Shown piece after piece: positions 18,162 to 26,927 of a stretch of DNA of 64,000 nt; position 1 is the stretch's first letter; the number at the start of each line of letters is the position of its first letter. The stretch is taken from contig JBALVL010000018.1 of NCBI GenBank assembly GCA_036961355.1, forward strand, positions 28,208 through 92,207. Reading direction: 5' to 3'. The notes under the pieces are model-generated. The model worked only from the letters and a program-made list of their open reading frames with translations, had not been told where the DNA came from and searched no databases. Origin of the DNA: Motiliproteus sp036961355. Its GTDB lineage: Bacteria > Pseudomonadota > Gammaproteobacteria > Pseudomonadales > Balneatricaceae. The position numbers and the translations under genes were made by a program.

Positions 18162-20357
18162 ATGTTTACACCGATCACTGTTATCTCCGTTATTGCGATC
18201 TACATGGTTGTGCTTTTTCTGATCGCACTGCTGGTGGAGCGCTCCAATGAGAACCGGGTCAGGCCCTACACTCCGGCACTGGTCTACGCCTTATCGATCA
18301 CCGTCTACTGCACCTCTTGGACCTTCTACGGCAGCGTCGAGTTTGCCAGCCGCTCGGGCTTCATGTTTTTTGCCATCTACATCGGCGCGATCCTGGCGAT
18401 AATGAGCTGGGGAACAATTTTGCGACGGATGGTACGAATCAAAGAGGAGTACCATATCACCAGCATCGCCGACTTCATCTCGGCGCGCTACAACCGATCT
18501 CAGCTGGTCGCCGGACTGGTTACCCTGATCGCCCTGACAGGCATCGTGCCCTACACCGCGTTGCAGCTAAAAGCGGTGACCCAATCGTTTTCGGTGCTAA
18601 CTGCCGCAGATAGCAGCAGTGAATTCAACCAACTGACCGCCGTACTGGTGCCGATCATCATGATCGTTTTCACCATCCTGTTTGGTGCCCGTAAACTCGA
18701 TACCAGCGAGCGCCACCTGGGCGTTATGACCGTGCTGGCGGTTCAGAGCATCGTCAAACTGTTCGCTTTCGTGGCGGTCGGATTATTTGCTACCTACGGC
18801 ATGTACGACGGTTTCGGCGACATTTTGGAACGGATCCATTATACCGGCCTGTCGCACCTGATCGGTGCCGAAACCCCTGAGGGATCCAACTCACTCCACT
18901 GGTTGACGCTAATGGTGCTCGGCGCGGTGTCAATCCAATGCCTGCCACGCCAGTTTCACGCTGCCGTGGTCGAAAATGCCACCGAGCGCCATATCGGTGC
19001 GGCTATGTGGGTCGTTCCCGCCTACCTGATCTTGATCAGCCTGTTTGTCATTCCAATCGCCGCCGTCGGACTACTGAAGGGACTACCCGCCCATCAGGCA
19101 GACGTCTTCATCCTGCTGCTGCCGCAACTGGCACAAGCCGATTGGCTGGCACTGGTAGCGTTCATCGGCGGTTTCTCTGCCGCGACCGGAATGATCATTC
19201 TCAGCGCCATGAGCCTGTCTACGATGGCCACCAACCACCTGCTGGTAGTACTGATCGAAAAAGTTAAGCCACTACATTTTCTACGCAGTTACCTGCTGCA
19301 ATGCCGCTGGCTGATGATAGGGCTGATCATCGCCAGCGGCTACTGGTTCTCGATCTACTTCAGTGACGGCTATATGCTGGCGGCGATGGGGATGATCTCA
19401 TTTGTGGCGGTATTCCAGTTTGCGCCGGTATTGTTCGGCGGTCTGTTCTGGCAGCGGGGGAACCGAGTCGGGGCGATCGCCGGACTCAGTGCAGGTTTTG
19501 TGATGTGGTTTTATACTCTGGTACTTCCCGCTTTCGCCGGGCACGGCCTACCACCGGAGCTGCTCAGCCAGGGGCCAGGCGGTATCAGCTGGTTACGCCC
19601 CGAGCAGTTGTTCGGACTAGATACACTATCACCGGTCAGCCACAGTACCTTTTGGTCGTTACTGTTTAACCTGAGCTTTTACCTGATCGGCTCCAAACTC
19701 TACACGCCCACCAAAGCTGAAAGAAATCAGCGACAAGAGTTTATGACGGCCCTTATCGCGGGCAGTGCCCACAACCACGGTCGCGCTACCGGCCTCGATG
19801 CCTATATCTCTTATCAGGAAAAAATCAACGAAGCCACCGACCTGATGCGAGCCTACACACCCGAAGAAAAAGCAGTATCAACGGTGCAACAGATCACCGA
19901 AGAGCTACACCTTGATAGCAAAGAATACCTGACCATCATCGAACTGCTCGAGTTTCACCGCAGTCTTGAGCACGCGTTATCCGGCCTGATCGGTACTGCC
20001 GGCGCGCATCAGGCGGTAGAAAAGGTGATTCACTACAGCGACCGCGAGACCCGTGATCTGCAGGCAATTTACAGCCATATTCGAACCGAGCTGAAGGCTC
20101 AGCCAGATACTGCCGCAACAAGGAGCGGAACACGCCAAGCCAACCCCATTAGCGAAAGCGGTTTATCCTTCATCGAAAGCCTGCAGAATCAGATCGACGA
20201 ACTCAAACAGACGACCGAGCAACAGCAACAGCAACAGCAACAGTTGCAACAACGGCTAGAGCGCAGTGATCAAAAATTATTTGAACAACGGATTGTGAAT
20301 CAGAAACAGATTCAGCAAATTGAGGAGCTTCACCAACAAACCAAAAACCAAGGCTAA
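18162..20357 (+). CDS. SLC5-type sodium:solute symporter-like protein with STAC-like domain and Gln-rich coiled coil, no kinase
   Basis: 731 residues. Residues 1 to about 515 form a 13-helix sodium/solute symporter fold (FISARYNRSQLVAG, TWTFYGSVEFASRSG), similar to the sensor half of CbrA/CrbS histidine kinases. A cytoplasmic region at about 570-660 (ELLEFHRSLEHALSGLIGTA) resembles the STAC linker of those kinases. The protein then ends in a Gln-rich coiled coil with an uninterrupted poly-Gln tract encoded by CAG/CAA repeats around 20221-20251. No PAS, HisKA or ATPase domain follows. It could be a transporter or a sensor that signals to a separate partner. The STAC assignment is by eye. Confidence 0.8.
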   Translation: MFTPITVISVIAIYMVVLFLIALLVERSNENRVRPYTPALVYALSITVYCTSWTFYGSVEFASRSGFMFFAIYIGAILAIMSWGTILRRMVRIKEEYHITSIADFISARYNRSQLVAGLVTLIALTGIVPYTALQLKAVTQSFSVLTAADSSSEFNQLTAVLVPIIMIVFTILFGARKLDTSERHLGVMTVLAVQSIVKLFAFVAVGLFATYGMYDGFGDILERIHYTGLSHLIGAETPEGSNSLHWLTLMVLGAVSIQCLPRQFHAAVVENATERHIGAAMWVVPAYLILISLFVIPIAAVGLLKGLPAHQADVFILLLPQLAQADWLALVAFIGGFSAATGMIILSAMSLSTMATNHLLVVLIEKVKPLHFLRSYLLQCRWLMIGLIIASGYWFSIYFSDGYMLAAMGMISFVAVFQFAPVLFGGLFWQRGNRVGAIAGLSAGFVMWFYTLVLPAFAGHGLPPELLSQGPGGISWLRPEQLFGLDTLSPVSHSTFWSLLFNLSFYLIGSKLYTPTKAERNQRQEFMTALIAGSAHNHGRATGLDAYISYQEKINEATDLMRAYTPEEKAVSTVQQITEELHLDSKEYLTIIELLEFHRSLEHALSGLIGTAGAHQAVEKVIHYSDRETRDLQAIYSHIRTELKAQPDTAATRSGTRQANPISESGLSFIESLQNQIDELKQTTEQQQQQQQQLQQRLERSDQKLFEQRIVNQKQIQQIEELHQQTKNQG

Positions 20358-20401
20358 ATCGCCGCCCTTTTCATCAGACAGCGATTAACCCTAAAAACAA
20401 A

Positions 20402-20641
20402 CTACTCTAGGTCATGGTGACTGCCATCGCAGTAGGGAGGATCTTCGGTCTGTTTACACAAACACAATTTGAGCTGTTGTTTACGGTCAACACGAAACGC
20501 CAATGGTTCAATACCCGTACCTTGGTGCGAACCGTCGCAAAATGGCTGATTAGCCGAACGCCCACAACGGCAGTACCAATACTCCCCCACGTCCAGTTCC
20601 AGCCAGACCGGATGCCTTCCGGCAACAATCACTTCTGCCAT
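20402..20641 (-). CDS. CDGSH iron-sulfur domain protein (two CDGSH motifs)
   Basis: 79 residues with two copies of the [2Fe-2S] motif: YCRCGRSANQPFCDGSH and LCLCKQTEDPPYCDGSH, each giving the three Cys and one His ligands. This is the tandem arrangement of CISD3-type and bacterial CDGSH proteins. ATG 20641 is chosen because AGGAGAG lies 5 nt before it; a longer reading upstream lacks a ribosome site. It is a small soluble redox or Fe-S transfer protein of uncertain partner. Confidence 0.88.
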   Translation of the reverse strand: MAEVIVAGRHPVWLELDVGEYWYCRCGRSANQPFCDGSHQGTGIEPLAFRVDRKQQLKLCLCKQTEDPPYCDGSHHDLE

Positions 20642-20977
20642 AACTACTCTCCTGCAGCGACTCAGCCCGCTGCCTACGGCTATCATTGTCGTTAACGTAT
20701 CGAAAATGTGGCTGCCCGACTGTTAATCTTTGCAGTATGGCCCATCTCTCAACAAGTGTAGCCGGTTTTCTGATAAGCCACTGATATGTAATTACTATGC
20801 GAGTGAAAACGCCGACTAAACTTTGGTTTTTCAGGCTCCATCTAAACTGCGATTATCAAGTGTTAGAAGCTATAACAGCTCGATATAACCCTATCGCATA
20901 AAAAAACTAATCCAAACCAAGCAATATGGATATACTAATTCGTTATCATTATCCGCAGCCAGCCAAAGGAAAGCAGC

Positions 20978-21946
20978 ATGAGCGCGATCTTCTCCGACAA
21001 CTCTCTCTCTATCGGCCAGACCCCACTGGTCAAGCTAAACAACATCGGTAACGGTAACATCTGGGCCAAGATCGAAAGCCGTAACCCGGCCAATTCGGTC
21101 AAATGCCGAATCGGCGCCAATATGATCTGGCAGGCTGAAAAAGATGGATCGCTTAAACCGGGCATGACCATCGTTGAGCCAACCAGCGGCAACACAGGGA
21201 TCGCTTTATGCTTTGTTGCTGCAGCACGTGGCTACAAAGTGATTCTGACGATGCCGGCAACCATGAGTGTCGAGCGCCGAAAAGTGATGAAAGCGTTAGG
21301 GGCCGAGATTGTATTGACCGAAGGACCCAAAGGGATGAAGGGCGCTATCGACAGAGCGGAGGAGATCGTTGCCAACGATCCGGATAACCACTTCCTACCG
21401 CAGCAATTTGAAAACCCAGCCAATCCCCAAATCCATGAACAGACCACCGGTCCTGAGATCTGGCAGGATACCGATGGAGCGATCGACATTCTAGTGGCAG
21501 GTGTCGGCACCGGCGGCACTATTTCAGGCGTCTCGCGCTTTATCAAACAACAACAAGGTAAGGCGATCATCTCCGTTGCGGTAGAACCGGAAGCCTCACC
21601 TGTTATCAGTCAGTTTATCGGCGGCCAACCACTACAGCCTTCACCGCACAAAATCCAGGGGATCGGCGCCGGTTTCATTCCGGGGAATTTGGATCTGTCT
21701 ATCATCGACCAGGTAGAGCTGGTCAGTAACGAAGAGTCGATTGACGTCGCCCGCCGTCTGATGCGCGAAGAGGGCATCCTGGCCGGTATCTCCAGCGGCG
21801 CAGCCGTCGCTGCTGCTGTTCGCGTATCGCAACAGCCAGGCAACGAAGACAAAAATATCGTCGTGATTCTGCCCGATTCAGGCGAGCGCTATCTCTCTAC
21901 CGTACTGTTTGATGGTATGTTCAGCGAAAACGAAACGGTTCAATAA
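20978..21946 (+). CDS. cysK: Cysteine synthase A (O-acetylserine sulfhydrylase)
   Basis: 322 residues. PLP lysine region NPANSVKCRIGANM, substrate loop PTSGNTGIAL, phosphate-binding GVGTGGTISGV, and C-terminal SGERYLSTVLF all match CysK closely. It makes cysteine from O-acetylserine and sulfide. AAAGGAA precedes the ATG. A TATACT hexamer at about 20932-20937 may be its -10, with no clear -35. A strong hairpin follows the stop. Confidence 0.95.
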   Translation: MSAIFSDNSLSIGQTPLVKLNNIGNGNIWAKIESRNPANSVKCRIGANMIWQAEKDGSLKPGMTIVEPTSGNTGIALCFVAAARGYKVILTMPATMSVERRKVMKALGAEIVLTEGPKGMKGAIDRAEEIVANDPDNHFLPQQFENPANPQIHEQTTGPEIWQDTDGAIDILVAGVGTGGTISGVSRFIKQQQGKAIISVAVEPEASPVISQFIGGQPLQPSPHKIQGIGAGFIPGNLDLSIIDQVELVSNEESIDVARRLMREEGILAGISSGAAVAAAVRVSQQPGNEDKNIVVILPDSGERYLSTVLFDGMFSENETVQ

Positions 21947-21955
21947 CGGCTATCA

Positions 21956-21975
21956 GGACCTCTTGGCAGAGGTCC
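21956..21975 (+). terminator. Hairpin after cysK, probable terminator
   Basis: GGACCTC (21956-21962) pairs perfectly with GAGGTCC (21969-21975) around a six-base loop, 10 nt after the cysK stop. The following T tract is poor, so efficiency is uncertain. Confidence 0.55.
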
Positions 21976-22227
21976 TTACTCTGCCCACTCCGCCCGTCTC
22001 TGCGCTATCTTGCATATGTATCACTCACCCCACGTTTTCCCTGGCAACAACGCGTTAACATCGTATTGACGCGGAAAAATGGCTCAACAAGGTGCCAAAA
22101 TACCGATACAGAAGCGTTCATCGCGCAATTTCTGACCTGTATCATCTTGTTTAGCTTCAGGGTTCGGATAAAATTGTCCGATTCACCTTCTGCAACACGC
22201 ATAGCGTTTACTCAGAGAATCGTCGCC

Positions 22228-24123
22228 ATGGGCTTTCCGGTCAAAATCGCAACCATCTACGCCATCTTCTCTACCCTGTGGATTACGCTATCCGATCAAT
22301 TGGTCGCGTCTTTGTTTCCCGACGCCATCACCCAGATTCAAACGTACAAGGGCTGGGCCTTTGTTATTTGCTCCAGTGTATTGATCTTACTTCTGCTGAA
22401 ATACGAAGCTCGCCGCAGGAAGGACGCACAAGATCAGCTCGACTTGGGCTCGCGTCAACTCCATAAACTCTCTCAAGCGGTCGCCCAAAGCCCGGTATCG
22501 GTGATCATTACCGACACCCAGGGACGGATCGAATACGTCAACAACGCATTTGAGAAAATCTCCGGTTACAGTCGTGAGGAAGCGCTCGGAGAGAACCCTT
22601 GTATCTTCAAATCCGGTAAAACCGACAACGCCACCTACGAACAGTTGTGGCAAGCCATCAACAGCGGTCAGTCCTGGGAAGGTGAACTGATGAATCAACG
22701 TAAGGACAAAAAACCTTACTGGGTTCAAGCTGGCATCTCCCCGGTCACAGACGACAGTGGTAAAATCACCCACTTCCTCGCCATTGAAGAAGATATTTCG
22801 CTGCGCAAAGCGCAGGAACACCAGATCAAACATCAGGCTAACTATGATAGCCTTACCGAGCTTCCCAACCGCTTTCTGGCGATGGATCGAATGAGCCAGG
22901 CGATCAACGCCTCGATCCGTAACAATCAAACCGTGGTTGTTATGTTTATCGATCTGGATAATTTCAAACAGGTCAACGACTCTCTCGGGCACGACACAGG
23001 CGACCAGTTGATCACATTGGCTGCAGCCCGTATCCGTGAGACCGTTCGCCAGACCGATACCGTCGCCCGCTATGGTGGTGATGAATTTTTAGTTGTACTA
23101 AGCGACCTGGAATCGCCCGACGATGCCAGCCGGGTTGCTGAGAAGATCCTTTCGATGCTAGCCAGCCCTTACACCATCAATCAACGGCAGCTATCGATCA
23201 CCGCCAGTATCGGGATGTCGTTATTTCCCGATGACGGCCAGGACCCCTACGAACTGTTGCGCCACGCCGACGCCGCTATGTTTGGCGCCAAAGACGAGGG
23301 TGGTAACCGTTACGAATACCATTCCGCCAGTGCCAACGATGCCGCGCTTGAGCGGATGGAGATCGAACAACAGCTGCGACGAGCACTAGAGCGTCAGGAG
23401 CTAAGCCTGAATTACCAACCCCTTGTTGATACCAATAATAACCAGATCATCTGCGCCGAGGCCCTGCTGCGATGGGATAACGCCGAACTGGGCCGCATAC
23501 CGCCGGATCAATTTATCCCGCTAGCCGAGGCGACCGGTCTGATTCTGCCTATCGGCAACTGGGTTATTGAAACCGCACTGGCTCAGTTAAAACAGTGGCG
23601 TGATAACGGATTAGTCGATCTGAAACTATCAATCAATATTTCACCACGCCAATTCCAGGACCCTTACCTGATTCGTACAATTGAAAACACGCTGCAAAAA
23701 CTTGACCTGCCCGGTACCTTATTGGAACTGGAGGTGACCGAAAGCCTGCTGGTACGCAACCAGAAAGACACGCAAAAGGTGCTCAACAAGCTTCAACAGA
23801 TGGGAATCAGTATCGCGCTTGACGATTTTGGTACCGGCTTTTCATCGCTAAGTTATCTGAAGAACTTCTCTTTCAACACCCTCAAGATCGATCGCAGCTT
23901 TATCAAAGACTTGCTCGATCAACCACAGGACCAAGCGCTGGTGAAAGCCACGCTGACGATGGCAAAGGGGCTGGGGCTCAATACAGTTGGTGAGGGCGTT
24001 GAAACCGATGCTCAGCTGGTATATCTGCGCAAGCACGGTCTGGATGTGGCTCAGGGTTACCTCTTTTCGGCGCCGATCCCACCACAGCAGTTTGAGCAGT
24101 TCTACCTCGACCACCGTAAGTGA
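22228..24123 (+). CDS. PAS-GGDEF-EAL c-di-GMP signalling protein with two membrane helices
   Basis: 631 residues from ATG 22228. The frame is open further upstream (first possible start TTG 22066), but MGFPVKIATIYAIFSTLWI begins the usual first membrane helix of this protein type. Order: two membrane helices (about 5-23, 40-57), PAS (about 85-200), GGDEF with an intact YGGDEF, and EAL with the full set AEALLRW, ELEVTESLL, DDFGTGFSSLSYL, KIDRSFI and GEGVET. Both catalytic domains look competent. There is no RxxD inhibitory site at the normal place before GGDEF (RQTDTVARYGGDEF has R-x-x-D and so may serve). Direction of activity cannot be predicted. Confidence 0.92.
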   Translation: MGFPVKIATIYAIFSTLWITLSDQLVASLFPDAITQIQTYKGWAFVICSSVLILLLLKYEARRRKDAQDQLDLGSRQLHKLSQAVAQSPVSVIITDTQGRIEYVNNAFEKISGYSREEALGENPCIFKSGKTDNATYEQLWQAINSGQSWEGELMNQRKDKKPYWVQAGISPVTDDSGKITHFLAIEEDISLRKAQEHQIKHQANYDSLTELPNRFLAMDRMSQAINASIRNNQTVVVMFIDLDNFKQVNDSLGHDTGDQLITLAAARIRETVRQTDTVARYGGDEFLVVLSDLESPDDASRVAEKILSMLASPYTINQRQLSITASIGMSLFPDDGQDPYELLRHADAAMFGAKDEGGNRYEYHSASANDAALERMEIEQQLRRALERQELSLNYQPLVDTNNNQIICAEALLRWDNAELGRIPPDQFIPLAEATGLILPIGNWVIETALAQLKQWRDNGLVDLKLSINISPRQFQDPYLIRTIENTLQKLDLPGTLLELEVTESLLVRNQKDTQKVLNKLQQMGISIALDDFGTGFSSLSYLKNFSFNTLKIDRSFIKDLLDQPQDQALVKATLTMAKGLGLNTVGEGVETDAQLVYLRKHGLDVAQGYLFSAPIPPQQFEQFYLDHRK

Positions 24124-24309
24124 AAATGGGCAAAACCGACACAGAGTTAGAAACCACAGTATGTAGCCATAAGGCGGAGCAAATCCCGCCGCCAATCACT
24201 ACAGATCTCCCCCATTGCAGCTTATAATCATCACAACCAGTTCAGGCCAGAACACTCGACCAAAAGCCAAGCCAACGGCTCTGCACACGACGACACAAGG
24301 ACTACTCTC

Positions 24310-25068
24310 ATGATGGAAATTTTAATGATGATCGTTATCGCGGCTCTGGCCGGCGGCTGTGGTTATCTGGGTGGTCGCTGGTACGCTGCGCACAAGCAAG
24401 CCTACTTGCAAGCCAAACTCGATAGCGATACTGAAAACTTTGTCACCATGCTTGAAGAGCGAAATCAGGATTACGTTCGCCAGAAAGAGCAGATTAACAA
24501 GGCGCGCAGCCAAAGCGGCCAAGTTCAGATCGAGCACGACAGGGCCAAAGCACAGGTTGAGCTAGAGCAGCAAAATACGGCCCGCTTGCAAAGCCAGATC
24601 GACGAACTGACCGAAAAACAACAACGAATGCGCAACCGCTATAGTGAGCTGGAGGAATCCCGAATCGAGTTCCGCGAGCAAAAACGGGTCGCCGAAGCAG
24701 AACTAAAAAGACTCGAGCAGAGCAACATCGAACTGCGTCACCGTAACGATCATATCGAGCAGAAATTCAGTACCGCGCTGGTCGATAAGACCCGGATTCA
24801 ATCGGACACTGCCGCCAAGGAGCGTGAGCTACAAGAGTTGCGACAGCGGTTAGTAAAGCAAGAAGACCTTAATCAATCGGGCGATTTTACGCTAGCTCAG
24901 ATGCGCAGCAATCGCGAAGAGTTGCTGCGCGAACTGGCGCAGGCACAAGGTCAATTGGCGATGATCGAAACCCTCAAGCAAACACTCAAAGCCCCTTCCC
25001 AACCACTGACAGACAACTCACAGCTAAAACAAGACTTCACCGAGTTAACCGGAAATCTCTCCGGATAA
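24310..25068 (+). CDS. Membrane-anchored coiled-coil protein, unknown function
   Basis: 252 residues. One N-terminal membrane helix (MIVIAALAGGCGYLGGRWY) is followed by a coiled coil that occupies almost all the rest (about residues 35-225), rich in Glu, Gln, Arg and Leu heptads. The layout recalls RmuC N-termini or YhcB/ZapG-like proteins, but no catalytic domain follows and I cannot assign a family. AAGGA precedes the ATG. It stands alone between the c-di-GMP gene and marC. Confidence 0.7.
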   Translation: MMEILMMIVIAALAGGCGYLGGRWYAAHKQAYLQAKLDSDTENFVTMLEERNQDYVRQKEQINKARSQSGQVQIEHDRAKAQVELEQQNTARLQSQIDELTEKQQRMRNRYSELEESRIEFREQKRVAEAELKRLEQSNIELRHRNDHIEQKFSTALVDKTRIQSDTAAKERELQELRQRLVKQEDLNQSGDFTLAQMRSNREELLRELAQAQGQLAMIETLKQTLKAPSQPLTDNSQLKQDFTELTGNLSG

Positions 25069-25293
25069 ACCAAACACGTCAGAGAGCCCGTGCTCAACGC
25101 CTCTGGCAACCCAGACAGCCCGGTGGTATGTCCGTCAGGCTAAATCGCTCGCATCAGAGAAAAGGTAACCGACCGCCAGCGCGACATTCCGCCGCCAAGG
25201 TGCCGCCACTGAGACTCCCATCATCTCTGGGATTTTTACTCTCAAACTCGCTGCCACTCGTAAACCCACAGTCATAGTTAAACCGGAAGTTTT

Positions 25294-25905
25294 ATGGATT
25301 TTGCCATCTACCTGAACGCTGTTACGGCGCTATTTGTCATCATCGACCCGATCGGTGCCGCGCTAATTTTCCACTCACTGGTACCGGTCAGCGACACCCG
25401 TCATCGCGTACGGATGGCCCTTAAAGCCATTCTGATCTCTGCAATTTTGCTAATCGTGTTTGGCAACTACGGCGAACCGTTTCTGAGTAAGCTGGGGATC
25501 AGCATCGACGCCTTAAGGATATCCGGTGGCTTATTGCTGTTCTTTACAGCTTTCAACATGATCACCCGTGATATCGAGTACAGCCAAAGCACCGAGCGTA
25601 AGGATATCTCAGTCTTCCCAATGTCGATCCCGATGCTGGCTGGACCCGGTTCGCTGACACTATCGATTCTGCTGTTCTCCAGCGCCCAGTCGATTGCAGA
25701 TCACCCTGTCAGTGCTCAGCTGTCTGTGCTTGCCGCCATTTTGACGATCTCAGCCATCACTCTCGTACTGATGCTGCTGTCGCAGTTCGTCAAGGTTGTC
25801 ATCGGCCGTACCGGTGATGAAATTTTGCGCCGTTTTTTAGGTGTGATACTGGCGGCACTGGCGATTCAATTTGTTGCCGATGGCGTGGCTGGAATGGGTC
25901 TATGA
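25294..25905 (+). CDS. MarC-family inner-membrane protein
   Basis: 203 residues with six predicted membrane helices. Family features: FVIIDPIGAALIFHSL near the N-terminus, RISGGLLLFFTAFNMI, and PMSIPMLAGPGSLTLSIL (the conserved PLaiPllaGPG block). MarC/YchE/YhgN proteins have no settled function. A weak ribosome site (GGAAG) precedes the ATG. The 225 nt upstream contain no gene. Confidence 0.88.
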   Translation: MDFAIYLNAVTALFVIIDPIGAALIFHSLVPVSDTRHRVRMALKAILISAILLIVFGNYGEPFLSKLGISIDALRISGGLLLFFTAFNMITRDIEYSQSTERKDISVFPMSIPMLAGPGSLTLSILLFSSAQSIADHPVSAQLSVLAAILTISAITLVLMLLSQFVKVVIGRTGDEILRRFLGVILAALAIQFVADGVAGMGL

Positions 25906-25986
25906 GTCAGCCAGCTTAGCTGCTGACGCACCTTAATACGGACCTGAAGATAGCACTACTGATAGGTAAGCATTGACGAACCCGCA

Positions 25987-26706
25987 CTATTGTAGCAGTT
26001 GCTGGTACTCTCCGGTTTTTCGCAGCTCAATCAGTCCTTTATCTAAAGCATCAGCATAAACAGGACTTAGAAAGCTGTTCTTGTTAAACGCAATATAGAT
26101 GTCACTGGTATAGAACATTACCCCTTGATGAAACAGCTGCGGGGAATAACTCGATTTTTGTAACACCTCGCGGTAGACATCATCAAACATTAGAGCCACC
26201 GCTACGCGGTTGCCGTCGAGCATTTTTAACAACTGAATCTGACCCCGCGCTTCATAGATATTGAAGCGGTGCTTTTGTTGTTCAAACTCGTCGCCGTATT
26301 CGTAGTCGATAATGACGCCGATGCTCAATCCGTCGGGCAGATCACTAATAGACGTGAATCTGCCCGGTGTTGACGTTTTATAGACAAAAGAAATATCGGC
26401 CTTAAGCAGAGGCTCGTTGCCAAAGTAGAACATCGATTCTGTATTTTGTTGCCGAGTGACGTTCCAACAACCATCAACACGGCCACCTTCAGTCAGTTTT
26501 AGCGCACGCGCGTAAGGGACGACCAGGGTTCTTATCTCGATATCCGACAGTGCAAACGCTGCCGTCGCGATCCGTTTTGAAATACCATTGCCGGACTGAT
26601 CAGAAAAAGGTGGCCAACTATCTTCTGCCGCAAGAGTGACTTGGTCAGCCAGCACTGACCTCACCAGCAAAAAACTGATCATCAACACGAAACCACTGTA
26701 TTTCAT
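25987..26706 (-). CDS. Periplasmic solute-binding protein, family 3 (amino-acid type)
   Basis: 239 residues with a cleavable signal peptide (FVLMISFLLVRSVLA). The mature start VTLAAEDSWPPFSDQSGNG is typical of family 3 binding proteins that often lack ABC partners, and 'PFS' follows the usual W-PP-F/Y pattern. The region DLPDGLSIGVIIDYEYGDEF and a C-terminal ALDKGLIELRKTGEYQQLL also fit. No permease genes are adjacent, so it may be a sensory or orphan receptor. Confidence 0.85.
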   Translation of the reverse strand: MKYSGFVLMISFLLVRSVLADQVTLAAEDSWPPFSDQSGNGISKRIATAAFALSDIEIRTLVVPYARALKLTEGGRVDGCWNVTRQQNTESMFYFGNEPLLKADISFVYKTSTPGRFTSISDLPDGLSIGVIIDYEYGDEFEQQKHRFNIYEARGQIQLLKMLDGNRVAVALMFDDVYREVLQKSSYSPQLFHQGVMFYTSDIYIAFNKNSFLSPVYADALDKGLIELRKTGEYQQLLQ

Positions 26707-26875
26707 TTCCTAACTTCCAAATACCGTACAGCGACAACTAACTGTGACTTCATAATACATCGTGTATCAATAGCACTTGCTTGCAATGATATAGATCAAC
26801 GAATACTCATTATCAATTATGATAAAGCATGTGCCTTCAGGTTCTCACATCGAAGCTATTCAGCCCTCCACAAAA

Positions 26876-26905
26876 AAGCCCGCGCTGTTTCCAGCGCGGG
26901 CTTTT
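26876..26905 (-). terminator. Rho-independent terminator after aceF
   Basis: GCCCGCGCTG (26878-26887) pairs with CAGCGCGGGC (26892-26901). On the minus strand the stem is followed by a run of six T. It lies 26 nt after the aceF stop and shows that no lpd gene is cotranscribed here. The stem is flanked by A/T runs on both sides and could also stop rightward transcription. Confidence 0.92.
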
Positions 26906-26927
26906 ACGATCTGACGAAAGTTAGTGG

